Shown here: positions 1-10,403 of the stretch, one piece after another
Position numbering within the stretch: position 1 is the first letter of the stretch
Layout: each line of letters starts with the position of its first letter
From: Duganella lactea
Lineage (GTDB): Bacteria; Pseudomonadota; Gammaproteobacteria; Burkholderiales; Burkholderiaceae_D
Reading direction: 5' to 3'
Assembly: GCF_009857505.1 (NCBI RefSeq)
Contig: NZ_WWCP01000014.1
Location: 1 to 64,000 of the forward strand
Length of the DNA stretch: 64,000 nt
Position numbers and translations under genes: made by a program
The notes under the pieces: model-generated
The model's input: only the letters and a program-made list of their open reading frames with translations
Told to the model about the DNA's origin: nothing
Databases searched by the model: none

Positions 1-1040
1 ACCATAGAAACGGCACCACGCCCAAGAAGGTTCTTGCACCGGGCGGTGAACTGCACCTCGACATTCCACGCGACCGCCTGTCCAGTTTTGAGCCGCAGCT
101 GGTGGCGAAAGGCCAGCGGCGCATGCCTGGCTTTGACGACCACGTGATCAGCATGTACGCACGCGGCATGAGCGTGCGCGAGATCCAGGGGCACCTGCTG
201 GAGCTGTACGGCACCGAGGTGTCGCCGATGCTGATTTCGACCATCACGGACGAGGTGATCGAGGAAGTCACCCAATGGCAGCAGCGTCCGCTGGAAACGA
301 TGTACCCGATTGTCTACTTCGACGCCTTGCGCCTGAAAATCCGAGACGAGGGCACTGTCAAGAACAAGGCCGTCTACTTGGCGCTGGGTATCCGCGCCGA
401 CGGACGCAAGGAAGTGCTGGGGCTGTGGATCGAGCAGACCGAGGGCGCCAAGTTCTGGCTGAAGGTATTTAACGAGCTCAAGAACCGTGGGCTGGACGAT
501 ATCCTGATCGCCGTCGTTGACGGCCTGCGCGGCTTCCCAGAAGCCATTGAAGCGGTATATCCGCAGGCGCAGATCCAGACCTGCATCGTGCATCTGATTC
601 GCAATTCGACCACGCTGGCAGCCTGGAAGGACCGTAAGGAGCTCGCTGCGGCTCTGAAGCCCGTCTATCAGGCCGCCAATGCCGATCTGGCAGCAGCGGC
701 GCTGGACGAATTTGAGGCCGGGCCGTGGGGCAAGAAATTCCCGACCGTGGCGGCCATGTGGCGGCGCCAATGGCAGCAGGTGATTCCATTCTTCGCCTAC
801 CCGCCGGAGGTACGCACCATCATCTACACTACGAACGCCATCGAGAGCCTGCATATGCGCCTCAGGAAGATCGTCAAGAACCGTGGTCACTTCCCCAGCG
901 ACGAGGCGGCGACCAAGCTGCTGTTCCTGGCCTTGCGTAATATCGAAAAAGATTGGAAGATGCCACAGCGGACTTGGAAGCTGGCGGCCAATCAATTTGC
1001 CATCATGTTTGGCGAACGCTTCACGAACGCGATTAACTAA
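1..1040 (+). mobile_element. IS256-family transposase, 5' end cut by the window
   Basis: DDE transposase that moves an insertion sequence. The frame is already open at base 3 and codes for a typical IS256 N-terminal stretch (RNGTTPKKVL, then LDIPRDR and FEPQLV), so the GTG at 102 is internal and the gene starts outside the window. The three acidic residues are visible: D in YFDALRLK, D in VVDGLRGFPEAI and E in TTNAIESLHMRLRK, about residues 74, 140 and 248 counted from that GTG. The C-terminus looks complete. The right terminal repeat probably lies within 1048-1076, just after the stop. About 50-60 N-terminal residues are missing from view. Nothing shows it is broken, so it may be an intact copy. 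Confidence 0.9.
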
Positions 1041-1114
1041 AAACCGGCCCCGCACACACAGAATTTCTTACACGTCCGCGGCGTGCAGGGCTAAGTTTTG
1101 GTCCCGACTGGCTG

Positions 1115-1285
1115 ATGCCACTCTCTCAGGTCACCGGCGCTGTGTGCGCTTTTTATGTTGGTCTGCGCGGGACCGTTGTATGGGGTGTACTGCTCATCCT
1201 AGGAATCGGAATTACCTTGGTCAGCTGGATCGCCAAAATGTTATGGCGGTTCGTCTTTCAGGCGGCACATGACGCGTGTCCATAA
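1115..1285 (+). pseudogene. possible gene remnant, C-terminal hydrophobic segment
   Basis: From the ATG at 1115 this frame codes for 56 residues, with one hydrophobic stretch of about 20 residues (VVWGVLLILGIGITLVSWI) followed by a basic-aromatic tail. The frame stays open upstream to the end of the transposase element. It could therefore be the tail of a membrane protein cut by the IS insertion. I do not recognise a family and no clear ribosome binding site precedes the ATG. It may equally be non-coding. Confidence 0.25.
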
Positions 1286-1291
1286 AGTGAA

Positions 1292-1594
1292 CTACCGTGC
1301 TGCTGCATTAAGCTTTCGTGTGAGTGAGTTCCGCAACCTTGGCAGGCTGATGATATCCCCTTGATGTATGACATTCACTACAGGAGCCAGCTCATCGGGG
1401 TTGGCAGCGAAGTATCGGTCGGCACACGCCATCAAGGTTTTGCACTCGAAGGGAAAGCTCGACTGCATCACCATCGCGGCGACACGAAAGATATTGGCCT
1501 CTCTACCATTTTCGGCATCAATAGGCACATCGACAGATCGCGCTGCCAGCACACATCTGTCTAACATAATTGCCTCGCGGTCACGTGGATTCAT
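1292..1594 (-). CDS. hypothetical protein (accessory region)
   Basis: A protein of up to 100 residues that I do not recognise. A better start is the ATG at 1567, ten codons in, because a GAGG sits six bases upstream of it while the first ATG has no such signal; that gives 91 residues. It is soluble, with two cysteines in the middle and a basic C-terminus. It is the last of three small minus-strand genes (2330 to 1292) whose base composition is poorer in G+C than the surrounding chromosome, in line with acquired DNA. Confidence 0.45.
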   Translation of the reverse strand: MNPRDREAIMLDRCVLAARSVDVPIDAENGREANIFRVAAMVMQSSFPFECKTLMACADRYFAANPDELAPVVNVIHQGDIISLPRLRNSLTRKLNAAAR

Positions 1595-1626
1595 GATGCT
1601 GAATGGCGTTGTACGCGGAGCGGGAT

Positions 1627-1944
1627 TTACAGTCGTCCAAATTTCTCATGATCGGCGTGCATCTGCTTCAGCACGTCCAGAGATACGCCTGAATTGTGAA
1701 GCATATTGGAAAGGAAGTCTTTCAATTCCAGCCATCCGACGTTATGTCCTTTGCCTCGGAGCTCTGCCTCCGCCTTGTCGTGACAAGCGCCTTTATGAGT
1801 TAGCCGTGCTTCATTTGTGTCGCCCTCTGAACTAAGGCTAGCAAAAACAGCAGCGCCGAGTGCTGCATCATCAATCCATGTACCGCACACATCACAACAA
1901 ATAATCGGCAGTGTACGATCAGACTTACGTATCAACTTTAACAT
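1627..1944 (-). CDS. hypothetical protein with a CxxC motif
   Basis: A 105-residue soluble protein of unknown family. Its N-terminal part contains CCDVCGTWID, a CxxC pair that could bind a metal; a later HKGACHDKAE segment offers one more cysteine and two histidines. The ATG follows a weak AGGG signal. It lies 32 bases upstream of the next gene in the same minus-strand group and 92 bases downstream of the previous one. Function unknown; metal binding is only a guess from the motif. Confidence 0.5.
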   Translation of the reverse strand: MLKLIRKSDRTLPIICCDVCGTWIDDAALGAAVFASLSSEGDTNEARLTHKGACHDKAEAELRGKGHNVGWLELKDFLSNMLHNSGVSLDVLKQMHADHEKFGRL

Positions 1945-2036
1945 ACAAAATCCCTGAGCTTATTACGAAAATTCTTAAGAGGCCTGCCGGAACTGAATGA
2001 AGCCCATAACGGAAAAGGGGGGAGCGTCCGTTCTTC

Positions 2037-2330
2037 TTAAAGTCCTATAGCTCGCTTCTCGGCAGCATCGCGGCGTTCCAACATTTCTTCTAACTCTGCC
2101 GAAGTATCGGCGATACAGCTCCAGAAAAGTTCCGTGGAGTCGACGTTCTTCAGGCGCGCCACTTCACACAGCTCACGCATAGTTTCACTCTCGCGCAAGT
2201 GCTCCAAAGTGATGCCTAAAGCGTCGGCCTCTGCCTGATCTAATGCGTCAATACGAGCCTTGACATTGGGAAAACCAGCGAGGAATCGCATACGTCCCTT
2301 TTCAAGCTTTTCATCGGTAAGTCTAGTCAT
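2037..2330 (-). CDS. hypothetical protein
   Basis: A 97-residue charged protein, mostly predicted helix, with many Glu, Asp and Arg residues and no membrane segment. I do not recognise a family. A GGA lies a few bases before the ATG. It is the first of three small minus-strand genes in the accessory patch. The 116 bases upstream of it separate it from the GNAT-like gene and hold an A+T-rich stretch that could contain its promoter, but I cannot name a clear box. Confidence 0.45.
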   Translation of the reverse strand: MTRLTDEKLEKGRMRFLAGFPNVKARIDALDQAEADALGITLEHLRESETMRELCEVARLKNVDSTELFWSCIADTSAELEEMLERRDAAEKRAIGL

Positions 2331-2446
2331 GTCATTTCCAATAATTAAGGGAGATTGAAGACCGTTGTTTCGCCTTTAAATGAAACGGCCCTTCAGATCA
2401 GCAACTGATATGGCATATATAGTAGCAGCGATTAAAACATGGGGCA

Positions 2447-3301
2447 TTAGCGAAATGCAGAGACTACGCTATAGGCAAGCAGGCCAAACAGTATGAGCCT
2501 TACTATCGTTTCGATGAAATTAGGGAAGCGCTGCTCAAATGCCCATCGGAATGGTGCTGCCCGGACCTTCGCCATATAACTCCGATTGCTATCAAGTTGT
2601 CTCTGCAGCTCGGTAATCTCACGATCGTTCTTCTGACGCTCAGTAAGCAAGAACGTCATGTAGCCATGCAGGTCCAGTTCACGGATATTCTCTTTCCAAG
2701 AATCGATATCTACCAATTGCGCTGCTCGCATTGGCTTTGACATACCTGATGCCTTGCTTCCATCAGCATATTCGAATTCAAGTCCGAACTGCTCGTAGTA
2801 CCGATTTCGACGCTCCTTGTTTCCCTCGTATGCTTGCCCCGCAAGGAGGTGGATTGGCAAAATGGTGGCATCTGGCCAACGCTTAGCCCACGACACGACT
2901 TCGTTCATGAGGTAGGTTCCGAATCGTTGTCCTCGCAAGCGCTCCATTTCGACAATCACATAGCCCATGTTATAAGGTCTAGCCGCCGACAGCGATATCT
3001 TCGGCTCATTTCCAAGATTTGAGTAACACGCAGTAAACCACCCCTTCTTCGATACGTCCCATGAATAGTCCTTTGAAACGATCTCTGTATATGTGATTTC
3101 AATGTTGGCCTCAAAGACGCTTCCATCTCGTTCATCGAGACGCTGTTGCTCCTCGCGCTGGATCAACAGGTACGCAATAGGATCACCTTCAGGCTCTGAT
3201 TTCCTTCGCACTTCAACCACATAAGTAGCAGGTTTCGCTGCTACGCCATGCTTCGTTTCGTTGATCTTTATTGTCGGTATAGCAGCTCTGGTGATGGCCA
3301 T
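2447..3301 (-). CDS. GNAT-like acetyltransferase with C-terminal membrane anchor
   Basis: A 284-residue protein. Residues of roughly 105-190 look like a GNAT fold: a strand (YVIVEMERL) runs into RGQRFGTYLM, which fits the Q/RxxGxG/A acetyl-CoA loop, and a YYEQFGLEFEY segment resembles the end of the fold. After it come a charged helical stretch (about 215-245), likely coiled coil, and one transmembrane helix at the very C-terminus (IVRLILFGLLAYSVVS). The enzyme domain would then be held on the cytoplasmic face of the membrane. It follows a small membrane-protein gene by nine bases and forms an operon with two such genes. The substrate is unknown. Confidence 0.6.
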   Translation of the reverse strand: MAITRAAIPTIKINETKHGVAAKPATYVVEVRRKSEPEGDPIAYLLIQREEQQRLDERDGSVFEANIEITYTEIVSKDYSWDVSKKGWFTACYSNLGNEPKISLSAARPYNMGYVIVEMERLRGQRFGTYLMNEVVSWAKRWPDATILPIHLLAGQAYEGNKERRNRYYEQFGLEFEYADGSKASGMSKPMRAAQLVDIDSWKENIRELDLHGYMTFLLTERQKNDREITELQRQLDSNRSYMAKVRAAPFRWAFEQRFPNFIETIVRLILFGLLAYSVVSAFR

Positions 3302-3310
3302 TTATTTCGC

Positions 3311-3511
3311 TTAGGTATTCTCACTATTGGCGGCATCCGAGCTCTGCAAACGTTCCAGCTCGCGCAGGAGCCTAGCTTTGGTTTCATCAAACATGCTCGT
3401 CGCTCGAACAAAGCGGCCAAGCCTAAATGCAGAGTAAAGGTAGATGGACAGCCCAGTTATCCAACAGATTGCCGATGGTAGATTCGGAGGACTTTCTGTG
3501 GATGGCATCAA
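3311..3511 (-). CDS. small membrane protein of unknown function
   Basis: A 66-residue protein beginning at a TTG (3511), with a likely transmembrane segment at about residues 12-30 (SAICWITGLSIYLYSAF) and a charged helical C-terminal half. It sits between another small membrane protein (ends 3545) and the GNAT-like gene (starts 3301), all on the minus strand, so the three are probably co-transcribed. No family recognised. The codon after the TTG is ATG, so the true start may be one codon later. Confidence 0.45.
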   Translation of the reverse strand: MMPSTESPPNLPSAICWITGLSIYLYSAFRLGRFVRATSMFDETKARLLRELERLQSSDAANSENT

Positions 3512-3544
3512 GTGTATCCCCCAAAGAAGGACACCAGCTCCGCC

Positions 3545-3754
3545 TCATGATACGCCGGTCAAAATCGATTCAGCGAGGTAGACGATCTGGAGTTGCGTCG
3601 ATCCATTCATCCTGACGTAAAATTCCAAGTCCCGTTGCACCATAGGGAGGCGGCGCTTAGAATAAATTCTAAACAGTTCAGCGCGAGCACTGATATAGCC
3701 AAGCGCCAAACTAACAATCGCCGTCGGAAGGTAAAACCAATCTAAGAAAGCCAT
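3545..3754 (-). CDS. small membrane protein of unknown function
   Basis: A 69-residue protein with one N-terminal hydrophobic helix (about residues 6-22, FYLPTAIVSLALGYISA) followed by a basic, soluble tail. It is the first gene of a three-gene minus-strand group that ends with the anchored GNAT-like protein. No family recognised. The shared membrane location of all three products suggests that they work together, but that is inference. Confidence 0.45.
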   Translation of the reverse strand: MAFLDWFYLPTAIVSLALGYISARAELFRIYSKRRLPMVQRDLEFYVRMNGSTQLQIVYLAESILTGVS

Positions 3755-3828
3755 GTCAATCCAGTCAAAGGGTTAAGAAACGAATTTGATATACACACTT
3801 AGGAGCATCCCCGCACACAAAATTTTTT

Positions 3829-4059
3829 CTAGTGGGCGCGGCGCAACTGCGGCAGATTCCACGGCAGCAAAGACTCGACCTCAGCGGCCGTCTTCAGATA
3901 GGGCAATGTCATGAACACATGCCGCAAATAGTCGTGCGGATTCAAATCATTGGCCTTCGCCGTCTGCACAAGGCTGTACATCAACGCATTAGCACGCATA
4001 CCATCCACGGTGTCCGCGAAAAGCCAGTTCTTCCTACCAGTGGCGACGGGACGTACCTG
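3829..4059 (-). pseudogene. IS66-family transposase (TnpC) C-terminal remnant
   Basis: The translated minus strand from about 4059 down to the stop at 3829 matches the C-terminal end of IS66 TnpC: RPVATGRKNWLFADTVDG, then ALMYSLVQTAKANDLNPHDY and LLPWNL. Everything upstream of the RPVATGRKNW motif is unrelated, although the frame runs on to an ATG at 4185. More than three quarters of the usual ~500-residue transposase is missing and no TnpA or TnpB is nearby. It is a dead relic, marking the right edge of the accessory patch beside ilvC. Confidence 0.8.
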
Positions 4060-4422
4060 CCGGGACTCGTCTTGAATGCTCCGATAGCCATAGCTGCTGC
4101 TGCGCTCCTCGGAAAGTGCGCCATTTATTATTCCCCTTCGGAATTTTTTGTACTCTAAATGACCGCTTATTACCTGACTTTCCAAGGCAAACCTCGCTAT
4201 CTTCTGGACAATAAATCGCCAACATCGTCATCAGCGGATCTGAATTGACGTGAATTGAATCTATCCAGCAAGGAGATGTTGCCATGCGGAATTTTTTTGT
4301 GCAAGCTGGACGACCACCGCTATGTCATCGTCCAGCTCGACACATCTATCCTGACGGATGTTCCGCCCTAGCAGAGTGGAACAGGGGGGAGGGGCGCCAG
4401 CTACATCATGGCGCGTCATATG
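4060..4422. other. gap between IS66 remnant and ilvC, no supported gene
   Basis: No convincing gene is present. The frame open on the plus strand from 4284 runs through the ilvC terminator up to the ilvC stop, so it is not believable as a gene. A short frame at 4276-4371 codes for 31 residues but starts directly on its AAGGAG, too close for normal initiation. The stretch is probably scrambled DNA left by past insertion and deletion. Confidence 0.4.
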
Positions 4423-4448
4423 AAAAAAGCCGGCAGAAGCCGGCTTTT
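4423..4448 (-). terminator. rho-independent terminator of ilvIHC
   Basis: Read on the minus strand, a GCCGGC stem with a four-base TTCT loop is followed by a run of six T. It lies 19 bases past the ilvC stop, where the operon should end. Confidence 0.85.
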
Positions 4449-4466
4449 CGTGGTGTGAGGAACTGA

Positions 4467-5525
<1,059 letters not shown>

Positions 5526-6017
5526 TTAAACTTTGAGGATGCGTTCGCCGCGTCCGATGCCGGAACCGCCGGTACGTACCGTCTCCAGAATGGAGGCACG
5601 GTCGATCGAGTCGATGAACGCGTCGAGCTTGCTCTTGGCGCCGGTCAGTTCAATCGTGTAGCTCTTTTCGGTGACGTCGATGATGCGGCCGCGGAAAATA
5701 TCCGCCGTGCGCTTCATCTCTTCACGCTCCTTGCCCACCGCGCGCACCTTGATCAGCATCAGTTCGCGTTCGATGTGATGGCCTTCGGTCAGGTCCACCA
5801 CCTTCACCACTTCGATCAGGCGGTTCAGGTGCTTGGTGATCTGCTCGATGATGTCGTCCGAACCGGTGGTGACGATGGTCATCCGCGACAGCGTCGCGTC
5901 CTCGGTCGGCGCCACGGTCAGCGTCTCGATGTTGTAGCCGCGTGCCGAGAACAGGCCCACCACGCGGGACAAGGCGCCGGCTTCGTTTTCCAGCAATACA
6001 GAAATAATATGTCGCAT
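5526..6017 (-). CDS. ilvH: acetolactate synthase small subunit
   Basis: Regulatory subunit that stimulates the large subunit and gives valine feedback inhibition. The 163 residues begin with an ACT domain (ISVLLENEAGALSRVVGLFS) and continue with NIETLTVAPTED and the second ACT-like half. Length and order match the IlvH/IlvN family. One base separates its ATG from the ilvI stop at 6019, so the two subunits are likely coupled in translation and made in balance. Confidence 0.96.
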   Translation of the reverse strand: MRHIISVLLENEAGALSRVVGLFSARGYNIETLTVAPTEDATLSRMTIVTTGSDDIIEQITKHLNRLIEVVKVVDLTEGHHIERELMLIKVRAVGKEREEMKRTADIFRGRIIDVTEKSYTIELTGAKSKLDAFIDSIDRASILETVRTGGSGIGRGERILKV

Positions 6018-6018
6018 G

Positions 6019-7761
<1,743 letters not shown>

Positions 7762-7855
7762 GAAACATTCCTTTCAAGGTCCATTGGAGATTGATCGGAT
7801 GCTCTGTCCTGACGAAGTACACCTACCGCTACAGCTCTGCCCTGCCTCCCTTTAC

Positions 7856-7954
7856 TTATGCGGTCGCACTGCCTCTTCCGTCAACCGTAGTGACGTGCAA
7901 AGCGGCGCTAACGCAAACTCTCGTTTGGCCGGGGTTTCCGTAGTGGTTATGCAT
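7856..7954 (-). other. candidate leader ORF in the ilv 5' leader
   Basis: A 32-codon frame between the candidate ilv promoter and ilvI. Its ATG has a GAGAGG three to four bases upstream and it ends in TAA 94 bases before ilvI. Product begins MHNHYGNPGQ and has only four Val and one Leu, with no run of branched-chain codons as seen in classical ilv attenuators. It may be a leader peptide, or just an open frame in a structured leader. Confidence 0.2.
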
Positions 7955-8081
7955 ACCTCTCGTGCTTGTGGCACGGGCGAGAGCAAACTGCCTACATATG
8001 AAAGCGCGTCGTGTCGTGTGCGGCGTTGTGTGCCTGCGGCGACCAGACCATAGAGCTTCGGGGTTGTTCAAAGCGTCCCAT

Positions 8082-8110
8082 ACGGTACACCGGCGCACCA
8101 CTTTGAGCAA
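8082..8110 (-). promoter_or_regulatory. candidate sigma-70 promoter of ilvIHC
   Basis: On the minus strand TTGCTC (8105-8110) is followed after 17 bases by TACCGT (8082-8087). This would start transcription near 8075 and leave a leader of about 310 bases before ilvI. The region 7762-8081 holds no gene other than the doubtful 32-codon frame. Confidence 0.45.
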
Positions 8111-8218
8111 GGGATAATTCGGAAATTGATCCGTTTTGACGCAAAAGCATGCAAAACGCGACATTTTTTGCTAGCATGCGCCTCAGTTCAAAACACCCGG
8201 CAGCCCCCTCCCCGACGC

Positions 8219-8788
8219 ATGGCCACAGACAAAGAATTATCCGACTTCCTCGAAAACGTCGAACGCCGGGCCTTCAAGCAAGCCGTTTACGCGGTACGCA
8301 AGGACGAATCCGCGCTCGACATCGTGCAGGACGCGATGATCAAGCTCGCCGAAAAATACGGCGACAAACCCGCCGCCGAATTGCCGGCGCTGTTTCAACG
8401 CATCTTGCAGACCACCATCCTCGACTATTTCCGCAGGGAAAAGGTTCGTAACACCTGGGTCAGCCTGTTCTCCGGCATGGGGCCGTCCGGCGGCGAGCAT
8501 GAGGATTTCGACATGCTCGAATCCTACGCCGCCGAAGAAGGCACCGAGGCGGCCGAATCCGGCGCCGATAAGTTCGAGCGGCAGCAGATGCTGGACATCA
8601 TCGATGCCGAAGTACAAAAGCTTCCGGCACGTCAACGCGAAGCCTTCCTGATGCGTTATTGGCAGGACATGGACGTCGCCGAAACGGCCGAGGCCATGGG
8701 CTGCTCGGAAGGCAGCGTCAAAACGCATTGCTCTCGTGCAACACATGCGCTGGCCGAGGCGCTGGCAGCCAAGGGAATAACATTATGA
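8219..8788 (+). CDS. RNA polymerase ECF-type sigma factor
   Basis: A 189-residue sigma-70 family factor. It has region 2 (FKQAVYAVRKDESALDIVQDAMIKLAEKY, about residues 16-44, and ILDYFRRE) and region 4 (LPARQREAFLMRYWQDMDVAETAEAMGCSEGSVKTHCSRA, the helix-turn-helix). Between them is an acidic linker. The frame is open further upstream to an ATG at 8126, but that extension is unlike the family; the start at 8219 (MATDKELSDFL) is chosen. Its stop overlaps the ATG of the DUF3619 gene, a position often used for a cognate anti-sigma or regulator. RNA polymerase sigma factor of the RpoE-like class in Burkholderiales. Confidence 0.88.
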   Translation: MATDKELSDFLENVERRAFKQAVYAVRKDESALDIVQDAMIKLAEKYGDKPAAELPALFQRILQTTILDYFRREKVRNTWVSLFSGMGPSGGEHEDFDMLESYAAEEGTEAAESGADKFERQQMLDIIDAEVQKLPARQREAFLMRYWQDMDVAETAEAMGCSEGSVKTHCSRATHALAEALAAKGITL

Positions 8789-9189
8789 ACACCGACGATC
8801 TGAATTTCGCTTACAAGGTGCGCCACGCGCTCAATGACAAGCTGGACGAGCTGCCCGCTTCGACCACAGACCGCCTGGCGCAGGCGCGCAAGATGGCGCT
8901 CGCCCGCAAGAAAGCCCATATGGAGGTACCGCTGGCGGTGCGCGTGGTCAGAACCGAGCTGGCGGCAGCCGGCGGCGGCTTCATGTCGCAGTTTAACTGG
9001 CTGGGCCGCTGGGGCATGCTGGTGCCGGCCCTGGCGCTGGTGGTCGGCATGGTCGGCATTTACCAGTACGAACAGCAGGAACGCATCGCCGACCTGGCCG
9101 AGATCGACGCCGCCGTGCTGTCGGACGAGCTGCCGCTGGACGCATACCTCGACCATGGCTTCAACGCCTACCTGACGCAAAGCGAGTAA
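8785..9189 (+). CDS. DUF3619 family membrane protein, possible anti-sigma partner
   Basis: A 134-residue protein with a soluble N-terminal helical part (about 1-70), one transmembrane helix (about 76-94, WGMLVPALALVVGMVGIYQY) and an outer C-terminal segment rich in Asp/Glu. The family is known from Burkholderiales next to ECF sigma factor genes, where an N-in membrane protein of this layout could hold the sigma factor. The ATG overlaps the sigma stop (ATGA), so the two are translated together. An anti-sigma role is inferred from layout and position, not from a recognised zinc motif. Confidence 0.75.
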   Translation: MNTDDLNFAYKVRHALNDKLDELPASTTDRLAQARKMALARKKAHMEVPLAVRVVRTELAAAGGGFMSQFNWLGRWGMLVPALALVVGMVGIYQYEQQERIADLAEIDAAVLSDELPLDAYLDHGFNAYLTQSE

Positions 9190-9193
9190 GCCT

Positions 9194-9889
9194 ATGGCAT
9201 GGAGCAATCGCGCCAAGTGGGGCGCAGGAGCAGCGGTGGTCGCGGTGGCGGCCGGCGGCGCGTGGATCGTCGCCCAGCCGGACGCCGCCGACCTGATGAC
9301 GGCGCCGGTGGCGGCGGTCACCGGCCACAAAACCGCCGCGCCACCGGAAAAAGTCATGTGGAAGGATTTGACGCCGGCGCAGCAACAGGCGCTGGAGCCG
9401 CTGGCCGCCGAGTGGAACGATATCGAGCCGATCCGCAAGCAGAAGTGGCTGGGCATCGCCAAGCGCTACGCTAGGATGAATCCGGACGAGCAGGCGCGCG
9501 TGCAGCGCCGCATGCGCGAATGGGTCGCCATGTCGCCCGAGGAGCGCCGCCAGATCCGCCAGAACTACGCCCGCGCGCAAAAGCTGAACCCGGCGCAGAA
9601 AGCGGTGTCGTGGGAGGAATATCAAACGCTGTCGGACGAGCAGAAGAAGGAACTGGCCGCCAAGGCCGCCACCAAAAAACAGGTGGTCAACCTGCCGACG
9701 CCGACGCAGGCCAAGATGCCGATGCCAGCACCGGTCAATCCGGCCGCGCCGGTGGTGCCGCCTATCCTGCCGCCGGTGGCGACGCCGCCGGCCGATCCCA
9801 ACGTCCCGCTGCCGAACGCCTCCAACGTGACGCCGGTTCCACCGACCTCCACGCCGCCAACGCCTGCGGCCCCGACCGATGTCAAATAA
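9194..9889 (+). CDS. DUF3106 domain protein, periplasmic
   Basis: A 231-residue protein with an N-terminal signal anchor (about 9-27). Residues 50-145 form the DUF3106 core, repeated helices with WKDLTPAQQQALEPLAAEW, MSPEERRQIRQNY and the closing LSDEQKKEL. The last 70 residues are almost only Pro, Ala, Thr and Val, a likely unstructured periplasmic tail. It starts four bases after the DUF3619 gene and overlaps the following RDD gene by 11 bases. Function unknown; the operon suggests it is part of, or controlled by, the same sigma-factor circuit. Confidence 0.75.
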   Translation: MAWSNRAKWGAGAAVVAVAAGGAWIVAQPDAADLMTAPVAAVTGHKTAAPPEKVMWKDLTPAQQQALEPLAAEWNDIEPIRKQKWLGIAKRYARMNPDEQARVQRRMREWVAMSPEERRQIRQNYARAQKLNPAQKAVSWEEYQTLSDEQKKELAAKAATKKQVVNLPTPTQAKMPMPAPVNPAAPVVPPILPPVATPPADPNVPLPNASNVTPVPPTSTPPTPAAPTDVK

Positions 9890-10403
9890 TCCGGTAAGCA
9901 AGCCAACCATCCGGCGCCGTCTGATCTCCATGGTGTACGAGGCGCTGCTCGGCTTCGCCGTACTGTTCCTGCCCTTCCTGATTTTCGAAGTCGCCACCGG
10001 CGGCAGCCACACGCCGCTGGTCGAACACATGCGGCAGGCGCTGGCTTTCCTGGTACTGGGCGCCTACTTCATTCATCAATGGACGCGCGAAGGCCAGACC
10101 TTGGCGATGCGCACCTGGCGCATGAAGCTGGTGAGCACCAACGGCGGCCCGGTGACGCCGCGCGTTGCCGTGGTCCGCTATCTGTTGAGCTGGATGTGGA
10201 TTTTGCCGGCGCTGATCGTCGCGCTGGCGGCCGATCTGCACCGCTGGCAGGCGCTGGGCGCGATACTGATCGGCATCGCGGCCTGGTCGCTGACGGCCTT
10301 CTTCGACAAGGACCGCCAGTTCCTGCATGACAAGCTGGCCGGCACCCGGCTGGTGCAACTACCGCCGCTGGAAAAGAAAAAGAAAGCCGCGTCGGCGGCT
10401 TAG
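9879..10403 (+). CDS. RDD family membrane protein
   Basis: A 174-residue inner-membrane protein. The family signature is visible: R and D residues around the first helix (RRRLISMVYEALLGFAVLF), a second helix followed by the TLAMRTWRMKLVSTNGG segment, and a third helix with FFDKDRQFLHDKLAGTRLV close to the C-terminus. RDD proteins are small membrane proteins, some tied to ion transport, most uncharacterised. It is the fourth gene of the sigma-factor group and ends facing the pseudouridine synthase, with a four-base convergent overlap. Confidence 0.85.
   Translation: MSNNPVSKPTIRRRLISMVYEALLGFAVLFLPFLIFEVATGGSHTPLVEHMRQALAFLVLGAYFIHQWTREGQTLAMRTWRMKLVSTNGGPVTPRVAVVRYLLSWMWILPALIVALAADLHRWQALGAILIGIAAWSLTAFFDKDRQFLHDKLAGTRLVQLPPLEKKKKAASAA

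Noticed and set aside
102..1040. complete short transposase starting at the GTG at 102
   Set aside because: The frame is open to the window edge and the codons upstream fit the IS256 N-terminal part.
4284..4466. 60-codon frame on the plus strand with an AGGAG upstream
   Set aside because: It reads through the ilvC terminator and stops at the ilvC end; composition gives no support.
7856..7954. classical attenuator peptide for ilvIHC
   Set aside because: Few branched-chain codons and no visible terminator hairpin; kept only as a weak leader ORF.
8126..8218. longer start of the ECF sigma factor
   Set aside because: The additional 31 residues lie before the family start and the stretch overlaps the ilv promoter area.
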